Of a DNA stretch of 64,000 nucleotides, positions 43,450 to 54,925 are shown one piece after another. This stretch comes from Chrysopilus asiliformis (taxonomy: Eukaryota; Arthropoda; Insecta; Diptera; Rhagionidae): contig OZ035963.1 in NCBI GenBank assembly GCA_964034945.1, positions 34,317,644-34,381,643 of the forward strand, written 5' to 3'. The notes below the pieces were generated by a model. That model was not told the origin of the DNA. It did not search any database and saw only the letters and a list, made by a program, of their open reading frames with translations. The position numbers and the translations under genes are program-made. Positions within the stretch are counted from its first letter, which is position 1, and each line of letters opens with the position of its first letter.

Positions 43450-44612
43450 CCCTCTAACCGGAATATTTCCGAAAAAAATTCACCAAAATATGAGTTTCAA
43501 CTTGCAACAGACCGTAACCAAGACAACGTACAGGGCTAAATTTTTTCCAGCATGTAAAGCGATAGGGTCAAGGGGGGTAATTGTAAACGATTTTCACTTT
43601 TTTGATATCTTTTCAACTTTGTAATGGTTTTTTTAAAATTAAATCACTAACAGCGGATTTTTGATATATTATGTTAAAATTTGTTGTCTATTTATTGCCC
43701 ATTCCATGTGATTTCAAAATGATAGGTCCTTAATTTTTTACAAAATTGGATGTTTACTTTTACCCCTATATTTTTTTTTCAAATTTTTGAAAAATGGGGT
43801 AAAGGTAAACATCTTTTTTTATCCTTTTTTTATATACGTATCTGCGCAAAATTTCAAGTCTCTAGCTCAATCCGTGCGCCCGCAATCCGCGCCACAGACA
43901 CACGGACGGACGGATGCAGAAGTTAATTTTTTTTGTCATTCTAAACATACTGGTATAATTCATTTTTGTGTGTGATGACAGGATCTTGGCGTTACAAACA
44001 GTAAGGCAAAGTTAAAATACCCTTTGGTTTCACCATACGGGTATAAAAAGGGTGATTACATTTGCCAGAAATTGTTTACATTAGCCCCATTATAGTGTTT
44101 ACATTTGGACATGAGGTTACAAATGAGGGGGTAAATGTAAACAGACAATAATTTTTTACAGTTTGTTTATAGCCAACAATTAACATATATAACTTATCTC
44201 AAGCAACTATATTGTTCGTATTATAAGCTAAAACATACATCCTTCTTTTAAAAATCCCTTCAAAATATAATTCTTTTCCCTCTTAGGAAAGCTGAAATCA
44301 CACTAAAAAGAAGCACTCACTTTGACCGCTCATACACAACGAACCCTCTCTTAGATATATTGTGGCACGTGTCCGCAGTGAGATAAAAGATCAATTTTTA
44401 ATATATTGGCTAGATAAGCTAAGAAGGAATAGCAGTTTGGGGACAACCAATAGTGTTTACAATTACCCCTGTTTACATTTACCCACTTTGACCCTAACTT
44501 ACAAAAGTCAGTGTAACACGTTCCGGCGATTTCCGGCGATTAAAATTGTTACCCGTTATAAACAAGCGAATTCTCTGAAGCCCGCCTTTTGTCGGACATT
44601 CCGGCTAGAGGG
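43450..44612. mobile_element. piggyBac-like non-autonomous element carrying a DINE-1-like fragment
   Basis: Tips CCCTCTAACCGGAAT and CCCTCTAGCCGGAAT. Left flank is TTAA (43446-43449); the right is TAAG, so the duplication is imperfect. The interior holds about nine copies in both orientations of the word TGTTTACATTTACCCC, and a DINE-1-like fragment at 43841-44049. No transposase. Confidence 0.55.
43841..44049 (-). mobile_element. DINE-1-like (HINE) element, copy I, 5' part only
   Basis: Minus-oriented; keeps the ATACCCGT tip, 'AAAGGGTATTTTAACTTTGCC', the short tandem block and 'GAGACTTGAAATTTTGCG', and is cut off there. The body and stem-loop are missing. Confidence 0.7.
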
Positions 44613-44628
44613 TAAGCGCGGACTAAAA

Positions 44629-45194
44629 GTGGGTTTAGAAAGACGGGTATTTATATTTTTACTGGCAAAGTGAGTGGGATAGCGATATTCAAATTTCCGT
44701 GTGCGAAAAGTCGATTACATCAGTGTCTCACACGTACTTTCCCTTCCACTTTATGGCAAACTGTCACTGCACATCACCTTCTCGCAGCAATACGTTTGTT
44801 AGCACTTCAATTTCACCTAACAAAATCATTTTCTGTGATGTTATAATTAATAACATAATTATTATTACCTCCCGTTTCCATTTAAAATGCGTAGCTTTCA
44901 CATAAACATCGAACTTAACTTTACTTTTGCTGGCTGCCATAATTCAGGGTTGGCATTTTGTTGGTAGGGCTGGGGCTGGGAAGTCCAATGTGTTTGTGTT
45001 GTTTACTGCCATAACTTTCCTATCGTCGATGAAAATTATGGATAGTAAAACCACTACAAGCAAGCAAAATTTCCAATAAAATTTTTACTGAGTTGTTTGC
45101 CGTCCCTTTCCCACTTGATGAAAAAGTCATAAGAAATCTGGCATTTCACTCACTTTGCCAGTAAAAATATAAATACCCGTCTTTCTAAACCCAC
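44629..45194. mobile_element. MITE with perfect 48-bp terminal repeats
   Basis: Arms 44629-44676 and 45147-45194 are exact complements over 48 bp (tip GTGGGTTTAGAAAGACGGGT). No target duplication is clear. Begins 16 bp after the right end of the element at 43450-44612. Confidence 0.75.
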
Positions 45195-45618
45195 CTCAAA
45201 ACGACGCGAGAGAAGACCTACTTCCTACTTGTGGTGTTTTAGTGGTTCTTTAGGCGCGAAAATCTGAATTTTTCCAAGCAAAGTCAATTTTTCTAATCTG
45301 TTAATTTTTTGTTTGTTTTATATTTAATTGTTATTTTATTGAAATTAAGTTCAAACTACTTCAAAACATTTAAATAAAAACTACCCATTTCATGATATCT
45401 TTTCCCATAAATAGGGTGACCGTACGACCTAGAATGGCCGGGACAGCTCCGGTATAGGCTTGTTGTCGCGGCGTCCCGGAAACTAAATTTCTGTCCCGGA
45501 TTTTACAAATTAGTGTACTTTTCAAATTAGTGTGACGATTTTTCAAACACTGGAAAAAACGATTACTGAATATGTAAAATGTATTGTTTTTCGGCTGTAG
45601 GTTGCTTCAAACTAGGTA
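45195..45618. other. repeat debris, no gene
   Basis: Contains 'AGGGTGACCGTACGACC' followed by CGGGACAG and TCCCGGA words near 45415-45500, a wording seen at ends of some DNA transposons. No partner end was found. Confidence 0.35.
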
Positions 45619-46422
45619 CCCAAGAAACAATTTGTAACCGTGGCTACAATATAACTTCACGAGCTTGGCAAAATTGGGTACATATTGGTAACTAGTTACC
45701 AAGTAACGTATGTGAAACTGCTATTTTGAAACTTATTTGTAACGTCCTGAAATTTACGGTTGTTTTGTAACACGGATGAAACCTATCGGTCTGTAGTAAG
45801 GTGCACTGAAACCTACTCTCAACTTTGCTTTTACAGGAACGTTTTCGAAACACTTATTTCGTAACCAAGTTGATACCTTCATCCGCCATATTCCCCGTTG
45901 ACATTTGATACAAACGATCTCGCTTCGAGAATTAAATTTCTTATTTTAGGCTAAAACCTGAAGAAAATTCGCTTTCTGTTTACGTTTTTATTTGTTCATC
46001 TCTGTTAAGTCACCAATCTATGTAAGCATTTGAGGGAGGAGGCGTTCGATGATTTGTGTGATGTAATGCCGTCAGATGACGCTCGCATAGAGCTTGAGAC
46101 AGCTAATTTTGTGTGTATAAAAGTGTATAAAAGTTTCAAATTGGTTTCATTGTAACGCATGATGAACAGTCGAAGTTACAGAGAAATTTTTTTGTAACAC
46201 AATAGAAACCAAAAAGTATAATATCGGTTTACTGGTCACCTCGCTGTTACCTTAATTGTGTATAGCTGAGCTTACAAATGTAACGTGGCGGTTCCGGTGA
46301 CATAGCGGTATCGGAAAAGTTTCAGTCACGTTATAGAAACCAGTTTTGCAACTTTTGCGTTTTGTAACCATAGTTTCAAACTGGTTACGTTACCGGATTG
46401 TAACCTCGTTGTGTTTCTTGGG
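45619..46422. mobile_element. TA-flanked MITE rich in GTAAC/GAAAC words
   Basis: 804 bp between TA sites. Tips CCCAAGAAACAATTTGTAAC and CCCAAGAAACACAACGAGG. More than a dozen 'GTAAC' or 'GAAAC' words recur inside at irregular spacing. No transposase. Confidence 0.6.
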
Positions 46423-46424
46423 TA

Positions 46425-46939
46425 CAGTTTTTCGCGTGCGGAACATTTTTTTGAACAATTTTCCACATAAGATGCATTATCTTGAAAAATGTGGCCTGCG
46501 GCGCATTTGCCTTTGTTGCTATTTTTATTTACAATTTCCATTGAATCTTTTTATAAAATGTACAGAGCGCAAACATTTAAGTTAATTTTTTCATGGGACT
46601 GGGTATCTCTGTATTTAAATACCTGTGCCACATTCTGTTAAAAAAATTTTGCTTGCGTCCTACATGAATGATTTTTTTTTTCTTGGTTTTAATCAAGTTT
46701 AAATATAAATCAAGTTTTGTTTCTATATCAAATTTGTTGCTTATCTTCGCTCAGATTGGTCCTAAAGAAAGTAAGTTTTTCAAAATTCAAACCGGCAGAT
46801 GAATCAAAATTTTAAAAAATGCTCCTATTTGTGACTAGATAAACTCACCCGTAATAACTATGCCAAATTTCACAGAAATCGGTTGAGTCGTTATTGAGAA
46901 ATTGTCACCGATGTTGTTTTGAGAAAATTGGGATTCAAG
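46425..46939. other. repeat debris, no gene
   Basis: Ends with a 'ATGCCAAATTTCACAGAAATCGG' block (46860-46885), the retroposon-tail wording also at 1-200 and 59340-59700. The mariner at 46942 sits next to it. Confidence 0.4.
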
Positions 46940-46941
46940 TA

Positions 46942-47473
46942 CAGGGTGAGTCACGACTACTGTCAGTAAATAAAAATTCTGTCAAAAATAAAATAATGCA
47001 TGGATTTCAAAGAGAAATGTATTTTTTTTAAAGACATAAAAAAAGTTAATAATTAATTGCGCAGCTCAAATCTTTCCCCTTTCTCCCTAATGGTGAGATG
47101 TAAACGTTTGAAAAATGTATTGCAGCTGGCACGCACTATTTTCTGTGGCATTTGATCCCATATCTTTACTAATGCCTCTTGCCGTTTTTTTTGGTCCACC
47201 TTTGCGGAGAATGTTTCATGTACCTGTCTCGCTAAATCGTTTTATAGTCCGGAAGAAAAATCTTTCATTGATACCAACATCTCTAAGGCGTTTAAGGATA
47301 GCAGGATCACAACGAGCTCTCTTTTCGCGTCCATGTTTATTATAACTTATAATGCAAAAAAAAAACAATGAAATTATTCTATATAGAGAATAAACTGATT
47401 CGCCGGGGAAAAATGCCAGAGGTGCATAACATTGATATCTAAACTTCACTGACAGTAGTTGTGACTCACCCTG
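46942..47473 (-). mobile_element. internally deleted mariner
   Basis: 532 bp with TA at both sides and 25-bp terminal repeats (CAGGGTGAGTCACGACTACT on the left). Holds only the N-terminal part of a transposase. Confidence 0.85.
47050..47340 (-). pseudogene. mariner transposase N-terminal remnant
   Basis: Minus strand reads RARCDPAILKRLRDVGINE then FFRTIKRFSETGT, the first helix-turn-helix of a mariner-type transposase. A TGA follows, then KKTARGISKDMGSN in the same frame, the second DNA-binding part. The DDD/DDE catalytic core is gone. Confidence 0.75.
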
Positions 47474-47475
47474 TA

Positions 47476-48219
47476 TATGCTCCAAATCAGTCTGTACATA
47501 TAACTTTAAAGTCGTATAACTTCGGCTATTTGCTTTTGACAAACTTAATATTTTGAGAAATAAAATTTTGTACATTAACATTAAAAATTAACAATATGCA
47601 ATCGATTTTCCAAAGTTTGCTGGTAGGCACAACCCTTTGATAGATACCATATGGGTAGGATAAACACATGATTAAGTATATTCGGTCAGGGTTTAGTTGC
47701 TGCAAATTGCTGTCAAATGCTACAAATTGCATATAATATGTTTTATACATGTATACATTCATCAATAAACTCAAAAAAATTATGAAACTTAAAATAAATT
47801 GAACGAGTGAAATAACAACTTTTTCAATGTAACATGTGTATAACGGGAACCATTTGGTAATCCAAAATACTATGGACAAATGATTTACATAGAGTCACAA
47901 AATTACAAACATTACGAAATTCGTTAGCAGATCTAAGCCGAAATCCATACATTTTTTGGGACGTATTTGTTACTTGGTGGATGTTAAATTTGAGTTTCGA
48001 GTTTGAAAGGATCCAGATAAAAAATCACAATAAAAATTAACGACTTACGAATTTAAATTGAACAGACAAAAATCTATAAGAAATAGCTTTTAGATCAGTT
48101 CAAGAACTGAATATCGTATTGAACAGTGGGTGCCGAATTTATTACAAGTTTCTATTATATCCATCCGGGCTGCTTACAGTTAATTAAGTAATGATACTAC
48201 TTATTCACTATTGTTACAG
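47476..48219. other. no gene recognised
   Basis: AT-rich; ends in the polypyrimidine-poor but usable acceptor TTGTTACAG of the exon candidate at 48220. Confidence 0.45.
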
Positions 48220-48324
48220 ATTTTACTTTCAATGAGACTGCTGTCCTACATAAAATAGCTGCGAAAAAATCCATGCTATGTGCTAAATGCGGAAAAATTC
48301 ACAAGACTCAGTTAGCATTAAGAG
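48220..48324 (+). CDS. orphan internal exon candidate, Cys-x2-Cys motif
   Basis: 105 bp between a TTGTTACAG acceptor and a G|GTAAGA donor. One frame is open throughout (two bases, 34 codons, one base): FTFNETAVLHK at the start and LCAKCGKIHKTQLALR at the end, a Cys-x2-Cys zinc-ligand pair. It needs a phase-1 exon upstream; the candidate at 31959-32086 ends in phase 2, so the two cannot be joined directly. Could be one exon of a host gene with long introns. Confidence 0.35.
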
Positions 48325-48730
48325 GTAAGAAAGCACATGAAAATAATAATATGAAACTTTTTTCATGTATACAAATTTATTTATGTTTTTTTTTTGTATA
48401 ACTTTTTCGTGCCAGCAATGGGAATCTCCCATTTATTGTTTAAGTTTCCCACAATCGCTTAAAGAATTCGAACAAAATTACCATATTGTGGACTGATTTT
48501 ATGATTTTCATAGTTTCATGTTATCAGTAATCTTGGGGTATGACGCTTTGGGATTGATGTAGGAAATTTTGATAATTTGAAAATACTCTTTTCAGAGTTA
48601 ACCCCCTAGAAGATGATTTAAACCAATTTCTTTTTTTAGCTTCAAATGTTCTGTTCAAATCCTGTAACTTATTTTGACCCACTTGCACTTTCCCGATTGA
48701 CTAGAAATTTAGCTCTTATTCGCAGTTCTA
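48325..48730. other. no gene recognised
   Basis: AT-rich intergenic or intronic DNA. Confidence 0.45.
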
Positions 48731-48732
48731 AG

Positions 48733-49430
48733 TTGGGTTGGGAAAAAATATCGATCCTCTTTATTTTATCAAGGTGCAAACAATTTTTTTTATGCTTAAA
48801 GTGATTTTTATTAAACTAAATATGAGCCGTTTTGTTCAACCACCTTCTGCCATTTCGCTGGAAGAACCATTATTCCACCGCTGTAGAAATTTCTGGATTT
48901 TTGGTTGAGAAACTAAACTAAGTAATTTTCACACCCCATTTTTAAAGCCAACTAGCACCAGCAAGGGTGTGTTGCAGAGACCAAAACAAATTGTAGTCCA
49001 AAGATGCAAGGTCAGGAATATACGGTGCATGTGTCAAAACTTTCCAACCAAACGTAGTAAATTTGCAAAATGTACCGGATTTTTTGAGAAATTTCACTTA
49101 TTTTTGCCACTTGATAAATTTTGCTATAATGCACCATAGATAAAACACTAAGATATCGCAAGTCAAATGTTTCAATGAACTTTCAAGTTTTCTAAAAGCT
49201 TCCAGCAGTAACCAAGAAAGCTTTGAAGAACGTTTCTTTCAGTGCACTTCAAATAAATGGACTACATGTTTGTGTGTGCATCCACCACCGATCAATGTTG
49301 AATTGATAAACAATCGATTTTTTCTCTAAAAATAACTTGAAGCCTACCATGGGTCTTCCTAGAACTTGTCAAAAAATTCTAAATAACGAATTAAATTTTC
49401 TTGCATCCTCAAAAACAAGAAAATGAAATC
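48733..49430 (-). pseudogene. degraded mariner transposase
   Basis: Minus-strand pieces are recognisable despite stops and shifts: HAPYIPDLASLDYNLFWSLQ (the mariner SPDLAPSDY block with the catalytic Asp) and, near the end, PAKWQKVVEQNGSYLV then stop (mariner C-terminus). The tip near 48733 reads TTGGGTTGGGAAAAAA, like mariner ends. An old copy; no matching left end found. Confidence 0.7.
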
Positions 49431-49840
49431 ATGAAACGAAAGGAAAGTCAAACAGAGTAAAATCCCTCATATCTATTCGCAATCGTCATCGTTTCGACGT
49501 TTCGCTGCACAGCAAAAAATCTTGGAATGAATTCCAATCAAAATTGAATTACGATGACGTATATGCAAAATTCTAATCCAATAGTATGAAGAGGATTTTT
49601 TTTTTTAAATTTCTTTTTGGTTCAATTTAGTATTAAAATCTGCTCTAAATTCCAATCCAAAATTGTATTAAGATTTCGTCAATATATTTTTTGGATTGAA
49701 AAATACTCCAGGATTTTTTGCCGTGTGCGTTGTTTATCCCTTTTGTTTCTTTTTGCCACTCCAAAGCCATTTTCTTCCCATTCATTTGATTATGAGTACT
49801 AACACCAGCATAAGCTGTACCAAAAACAATGTATAACAAA
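49431..49840. other. no gene recognised
   Basis: Contains an inverted 'CCAATCAAAATTG / CCAATCCAAAATTG' pair at 49530-49665; no gene. Confidence 0.4.
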
Positions 49841-50289
49841 GACGATTCAAATCAAACAAATCATTTTAGAAGAAGCATGAATCAAAAACTTAGTACCCCA
49901 TCAGCTAAGGCACAAACCAGAAGATAGTCGCTTTATGAGAAAGCACAGTAGACACAATAGTTTGCGTTGTTGTCTAATATGCATTCGTCTATAGCATTCG
50001 TCCATTTCCACTGAAAACAAAAAAAAGGCTAACATTTTGAAGTAAAAACTTAGAAAAAATGCTCGAGTTATGGTTTTTTCCATTTTTAAAACCTGCTAGA
50101 GAAAGAAGTATCGATTGCTGAGGAACATGCAATCAACAACGAATGAATAGAAAAAATATTGGCAACAAGGGATAATTATACTTAAGCTTTCTCATAAAGC
50201 GACTATCTTCTGGTTTGTGCCTAAGCTGATGGGGTACTAAGTTTTTGATTCATGCTTCTTCTAAAATAATTTGTTTGATTTGAATCGTC
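49841..50289. mobile_element. foldback element with 104-bp arms
   Basis: Arms 49841-49946 and 50186-50289 are inverted copies with about two differences (GACGATTCAAATCAAACAAA tip). Loop of about 240 bp without coding sequence. Target duplication unclear. Confidence 0.75.
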
Positions 50290-51004
50290 TGTGTGTTATG
50301 TGGGCATTTTTTGAGAAATTAATATGCAGCTTTATCTTGCCAAAAAAGTATTACGAAAAAAAAATGATCAATGTGAAATGATGTTTTCAAGTAAATTAAA
50401 CAAGTGTATATTCATATTCTTATTGGTCAAAATTGCTACCAAAAGCTTTTGAGAACACTTCCAAAGGGATTCGTGGATGATTGCTCTTTCTTTTCCTTTT
50501 CGACGTCAAGCTGCGCACTGGACTCATATTCGTCCAACGTTTTTTTTTTGGGCAGAATAGTTTAGTAGCCACGTTTTCATGAAAACCCTTCTCTGGTTAT
50601 AAGTTCCAGTTTCGTTCTGGGTTAAAATAAGATTTTAGTCACTTTCTTGGCAAAATCATACATAAAAACCAGATGAATTGAGGAAATATTTTTAAGCTTT
50701 TATAGCTTAACAAAGTTGTGAGTATTTCTTTTAAGAAAAAATCATGTGGACTTTAAAATTATTCGTGCATTTTTTTAAAAAACTAGAATTTCACGTAAAG
50801 GGGCATAGACGACGTGGAAGTCCAGGCGTAGCAATTTTATTTAAGAACAAGAAGAAAAATTTTCTATTCGACGTCAAAATTTTAATTTTTATACCAAAGA
50901 AGTCTTCCAAAATTTGCAAGGCACAAATTGGAGATTCAACCAAAGAAAAGAAACAAAAAAACGAAAAGGGCGATCATTCGTGAATCCTTCGATCGGAGCT
51001 TCCA
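50290..51004. other. no gene recognised
   Basis: Includes a 79-codon frame (50744-50983) of basic, Lys-rich sequence without a domain; not called as a gene. Confidence 0.4.
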
Positions 51005-51169
51005 CACTGAAAGAAATCCGTCATCATATAGATGAATTTTTGCATTGGCCTGACGAAATAATTCGTCAATTTTGGTCCAATGAACGCGTGCATTGATTCA
51101 ATGTAATCCTATTCATCAAGTGATGAACAGGTTCGTTCGATGATGAATTTTTCTTCATATTGATGAATA

Positions 51170-51360
51170 ATATTTTAATGAAATTGTACGTAATTTGATG
51201 ATTTTTTCCTCATATTGATGCACAATAATGATCAAAATTTTGATGAATTTGTACGTTATTTGATGATTTGTTCCTCATATTGATGAATAATGAGGAAAAA
51301 ATTTTGATGAATTTGTACGTAATTTGATGATTTTTTTCTCATATTGATGAAAAATTACTA
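51170..51360. repeat. sub-terminal tandem repeat, about 58 bp
   Basis: Three to four copies of a unit containing TTTTGATGAATTTGTACGTA and 'TTTGATGATTTTTTCCTCATATTGATGAA'-type words (given here in part). The same words, less ordered and inverted, are at 53220-53610. Confidence 0.75.
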
Positions 51361-51553
51361 TATATGAATATTGATGAATTCTAACATAGTTGAATTGTTT
51401 CTGCAACATGTTGGCAACCAATTATCCCACCTGAAAATCATTAACCGAATACATCGACCCATGAAGTTTTTATATTATGTATAACGATAAATTCAAACCA
51501 ATGGATTATTTTTTTTAAAGTTTATTAGAAAATATTTCTTTTTTTAAGTTCAT

Positions 51554-52880
51554 TTAAAAATATAAAAAATTTTTTTTAGTTTGTTTTAACTCTTCCAAAA
51601 TTACACATATTTTTGGTGATTTTTTAACATTTTCCTTTGATATGTTATAAAAATATAATTCAATAAATACCCAAAATTGTTCACATGCTATTGGATATTC
51701 TAAATTAAAAAGATGGAATGACTTAAAACCTATATCAATATAACGCAACAAATTTGTAAATAGTAACTTTGTTCCATCTAAATACACCCAAAAGCTTTCA
51801 AAATTTGATAAATGTTCATCACCGAGAGCCAAAATGAATGGCTGAATATTTTCTTGGCGTGATTTTATATGACCTAAGTGATCTTCCAGCTGTTGTGTTG
51901 ATTTGCCCATGCATGCGAAGGCTTCCTGGGCGTAAAGACCAAAATATTTGAAAAATGAAAGTAGTAGAACCTAAATAATAAAGAGTATACATGAAAATCT
52001 GCGGTTTCAGTTTCTTATTTACTTGTATGATGCAAGCATACCTGATTCAATTTCGGTCTCGGGGATTGAGTTTAAAACAGAGTTTATTGTGGAATCCTTA
52101 ATGTGCTTATTGTCTTTCAAAAAGTTGTAAATATTTTTAAGTTTTAGCACCCAGTCGACCAGTATACCTCCATGATCCTCAAAAAGTGTTTGAAAATCCT
52201 TGTGAATCTGCGTTATAAAATTTAAAAATTTAAAAACCTATAATTTATTATTTGCATAATATAATATTTTGTGTCTTACCGTTTGACTTTATATACTCGG
52301 GAGACAATTTAAATATTCCTGCTAAATTTGCGCAGTTATCCAGCTCATTGATTCTATATTGAGCACATCCTTGCCAAAGGCTTTCAAATTCTTCCTTTGA
52401 TAGGTTGTCAAATTTAAGGCTTCGAATAATCGCTTCTGCATCTTTTTCTGGAACTTAAAATGAAAAAATACTAATTATTCCTAAAGTATCGAATTTATGT
52501 AATATTATGATAGTTACCAATATTTGCTAGCTTTTGTTTTTGACCCTCGTTTTTGTCTTCGTTTTGTTTCGTTGCATAGTTCCAAATACTTGAAAAATAT
52601 TAAGTAATGGCTCAATTAATAGTTACATTACATGATCGTTAACTTCATATACATCTTTCCGAGAATAATTGTTATTTGCATGAAGAGCGACCAAAAATTT
52701 TAATGAATTTTCGAACAAATTTTCAATGGATTCGTTTAAATTATAATTATTAGATGCTTTTTTTATTTCTTACAGCGTCAGTATTTTTATGATCAACATT
52801 TGTATGTTTTTTTTTAAATATGTTTCTTATAGGTAGAAACATTTTTAAAAATCTGGTAACAACTAAAACACCGGTAACTG
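51554..52880 (-). CDS. unnamed transposon-borne zinc-finger protein gene, possibly broken
   Basis: Minus strand. Exon-like blocks: about 52880-52790 (finger CFSCYQIFKNVSTYKKHI, a one-base shift after it), 52756-52627 (ESIENLFENSLKFLVALHAN), 52588-52518, 52453-52280 (FDNLSKEEFESLWQGCAQYR), 52207-52042 (DHGGILVDWVLKLKNIYNFL) and 51970-51554 (NIQPFILALGDEHLSNFESF ... LNLEYPIACEQFWVFIELYF). All have GT-AG borders. The joins 52627/52588 and 52518/52453 keep the frame; 52280/52207 and 52042/51970 are one base off with the sites I can see. A C2H2 finger followed by a 'KF..LH..N...RKDV' segment and a '...ILALG...' segment recalls a common but unnamed arthropod transposon-linked protein family. Its function is unknown; it may be the element's transposase or an accessory protein. 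Confidence 0.5.
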
Positions 52881-53619
52881 CGATGTTAGTTGATGGATTT
52901 TTTTGAGGTCTATGTTCTCAAAACATCTATGTTCTCAAAACTGTCTTGGCAAACGAAGCAAAGCGTACCTACCGAATCAATTTTCCACTGAATTTATTAT
53001 ATTATTAAAAATTTAAAGTTTTCTCACTCACTTAGATATATTATTCACACTTTTCACTGGACATAAACTCGCAGGTTTCACTTTTCAGGGCGAAGTTTTG
53101 AAAAATGATCCACTCGAACGAGATAAACAACTGAATATGCCGCAATTCTGACAAGTCTCTTCCAAACTCAAAGACAAATAACGGTATTATCATTGGCGCT
53201 TAGAATGACGAAATACTCAATGTTCTGGTAAAATGACGAAAGTTCATCAATTCGTTCATGAATTTGATGAAAGATTCATCAATGATGGAGGAGCATCATC
53301 AACTCGACGATTGTTTACATCAATTAATGAATTTTTCATAATTTTCCCGCGTTTCTCACTGACGCGCGAATTGTGAAATAGGAATTCATGGATGTAGAGT
53401 TCATCAAATGATGAAATTGGTTATTAAATCGCAACGCATGTGCGGATTTCCTACCGAATAGGTTGATGATTGTAATTTCTTCATTTAGAAGAATAGCTTC
53501 ATCAAATAATGCAGAAACATGATGCACCTTACATCAAAATAATGTATTTAACATCAAATTGATGAAATAAAGTTGACGAAAGGCGTTCATCAATATGACG
53601 TAGGACATTATTTTCAGTG

Positions 53620-54925
53620 CATGCGGTCCAAACTTTGAAAGGGGCATCAGAGTAAGGGCGCGGCCATTTTCCTGAGAACATCAATTCACCTCTACATCGA
53701 AGTATTCATCGCGAGAATTCATCCGTAGAAAAACAAACGAGTTTGAAAATCAGTTTCTCCAAATGTGCGGATTTTCCTTTTTTTTAAATTTAACGATTAA
53801 AAGTTTCAGTAGCATAGATTTCATCGATTGTAAATTTCGATCAGTGGCGGATGTGCACATCAGCGCTGGAAATCAATTAAAATCTTCAATTCAAAAGAGC
53901 AACATTATTAAAAAGGAAGTTCCAAGGTAGGAAATTTTGAAAAATTTTACTCTATGCAAATTTTGTAGATCACTTTTGGTCCGAACTTTCTTTCGACCAA
54001 CACACTGAGCGGTAGACACATTGTACCAGCAACATGTTGCTGATCGCTGGGTAATACAATAAAGTAATAAAGTCAAATAGAACTCCATTTAATATATAGG
54101 TGCCGTTCTATTTCTTCGGTTCTTTACAAAAAAAGAAAAAAAAACAATATTCTAATTTGTTGAAGTTGAACAGTCGTCTTTACCAACTCTGTGTGTCGGA
54201 AGAACGAAGTTCATTACGATTCAAGTAATTCTAAAATTTAAAGTTAAATAATCTTTTTGTTTGTGGTAAATTTGAAACTAAATTTAAAAATAATTCACGT
54301 TTGCAAAAACGTATCATTGGATTACGTGAAATTAAAATTTTAAGTGGCTTTTTGATAATACGATTTTGTGTGTAATTGGTGTGTATCGGCCACAATTTTT
54401 GAGTTTAGTGTTAAAACAAAAATATTATAAATAAAATTATGATTCAATTCGCTAAAGACTAGTGTTTGTTAGTCTGTTTTCGTAAACCTTTTTTTTTTGA
54501 AAGTGCGAAACCCCAAGATTTATTTGAAAGAAGGAAAATATTCAATTATGTGTGTTTAAGTGTGTTTATGCGGAAGGGGGGAACCGATGTGGAGGAGATA
54601 TGCGGAAGAAAAACTATAATAGGATTTAGCTGTCGAAAAATCTGGATTACAATGTAAGTGTGTGTGTGCTTATTTCTACCCCTTTGGACTAAACGCGAGA
54701 TCGGTTAGAGTTTTCCCTTCAATTCCGTTTTGGCACCCCGCGTATTATGTCCCAATCGAATCCAGAGGCAAGATCCCACCCCAAAACCCTGAGCAAAGCC
54801 GGAACATCTTGAGTGCCAGCCGTCAGGATTCGAGAGGGAATTGGAAGATCCAAAACTGGGTTTTTCCAATTTATGCTATCTTCGTCCACCTAGCCATGAG
54901 CATAACATAACATGTGTTATACATT
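53620..54925. other. no gene called
   Basis: Holds two frames of 60-80 codons near 54466-54910. A possible donor ATG|TAAGTG at 54653 follows one of them, but neither has a recognisable domain or partner exon. Confidence 0.35.

Larger units (their letters stand above)
51005..53619 (-). mobile_element. CACTG-ended DNA transposon with a zinc-finger gene
   Basis: 2,615 bp with ends CACTGAAAGAAATCCGTCAT and CACTGAAAATAATGTCCTAC (right complemented); the similarity continues through 'CATAT(A/T)GATGAA'. Dense GATGAA/TTCATC words fill both flanks, including a tandem array at 51170-51360. A multi-exon gene lies in the middle on the minus strand. CACTG tips, sub-terminal repeats and a possible 2-bp duplication (CA) suggest EnSpm/CACTA, but no EnSpm transposase was recognised, so the class is open. 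Confidence 0.6.

Noticed and set aside
45415..45500. A second hAT-type element suggested by AGGGTGACC...CGGGACAG
   Set aside because: No partner end and no 8-bp duplication could be found.
54466..54910. Two overlapping frames with a possible donor at 54653
   Set aside because: No domain, signal peptide or partner exon; kept only as a remark.
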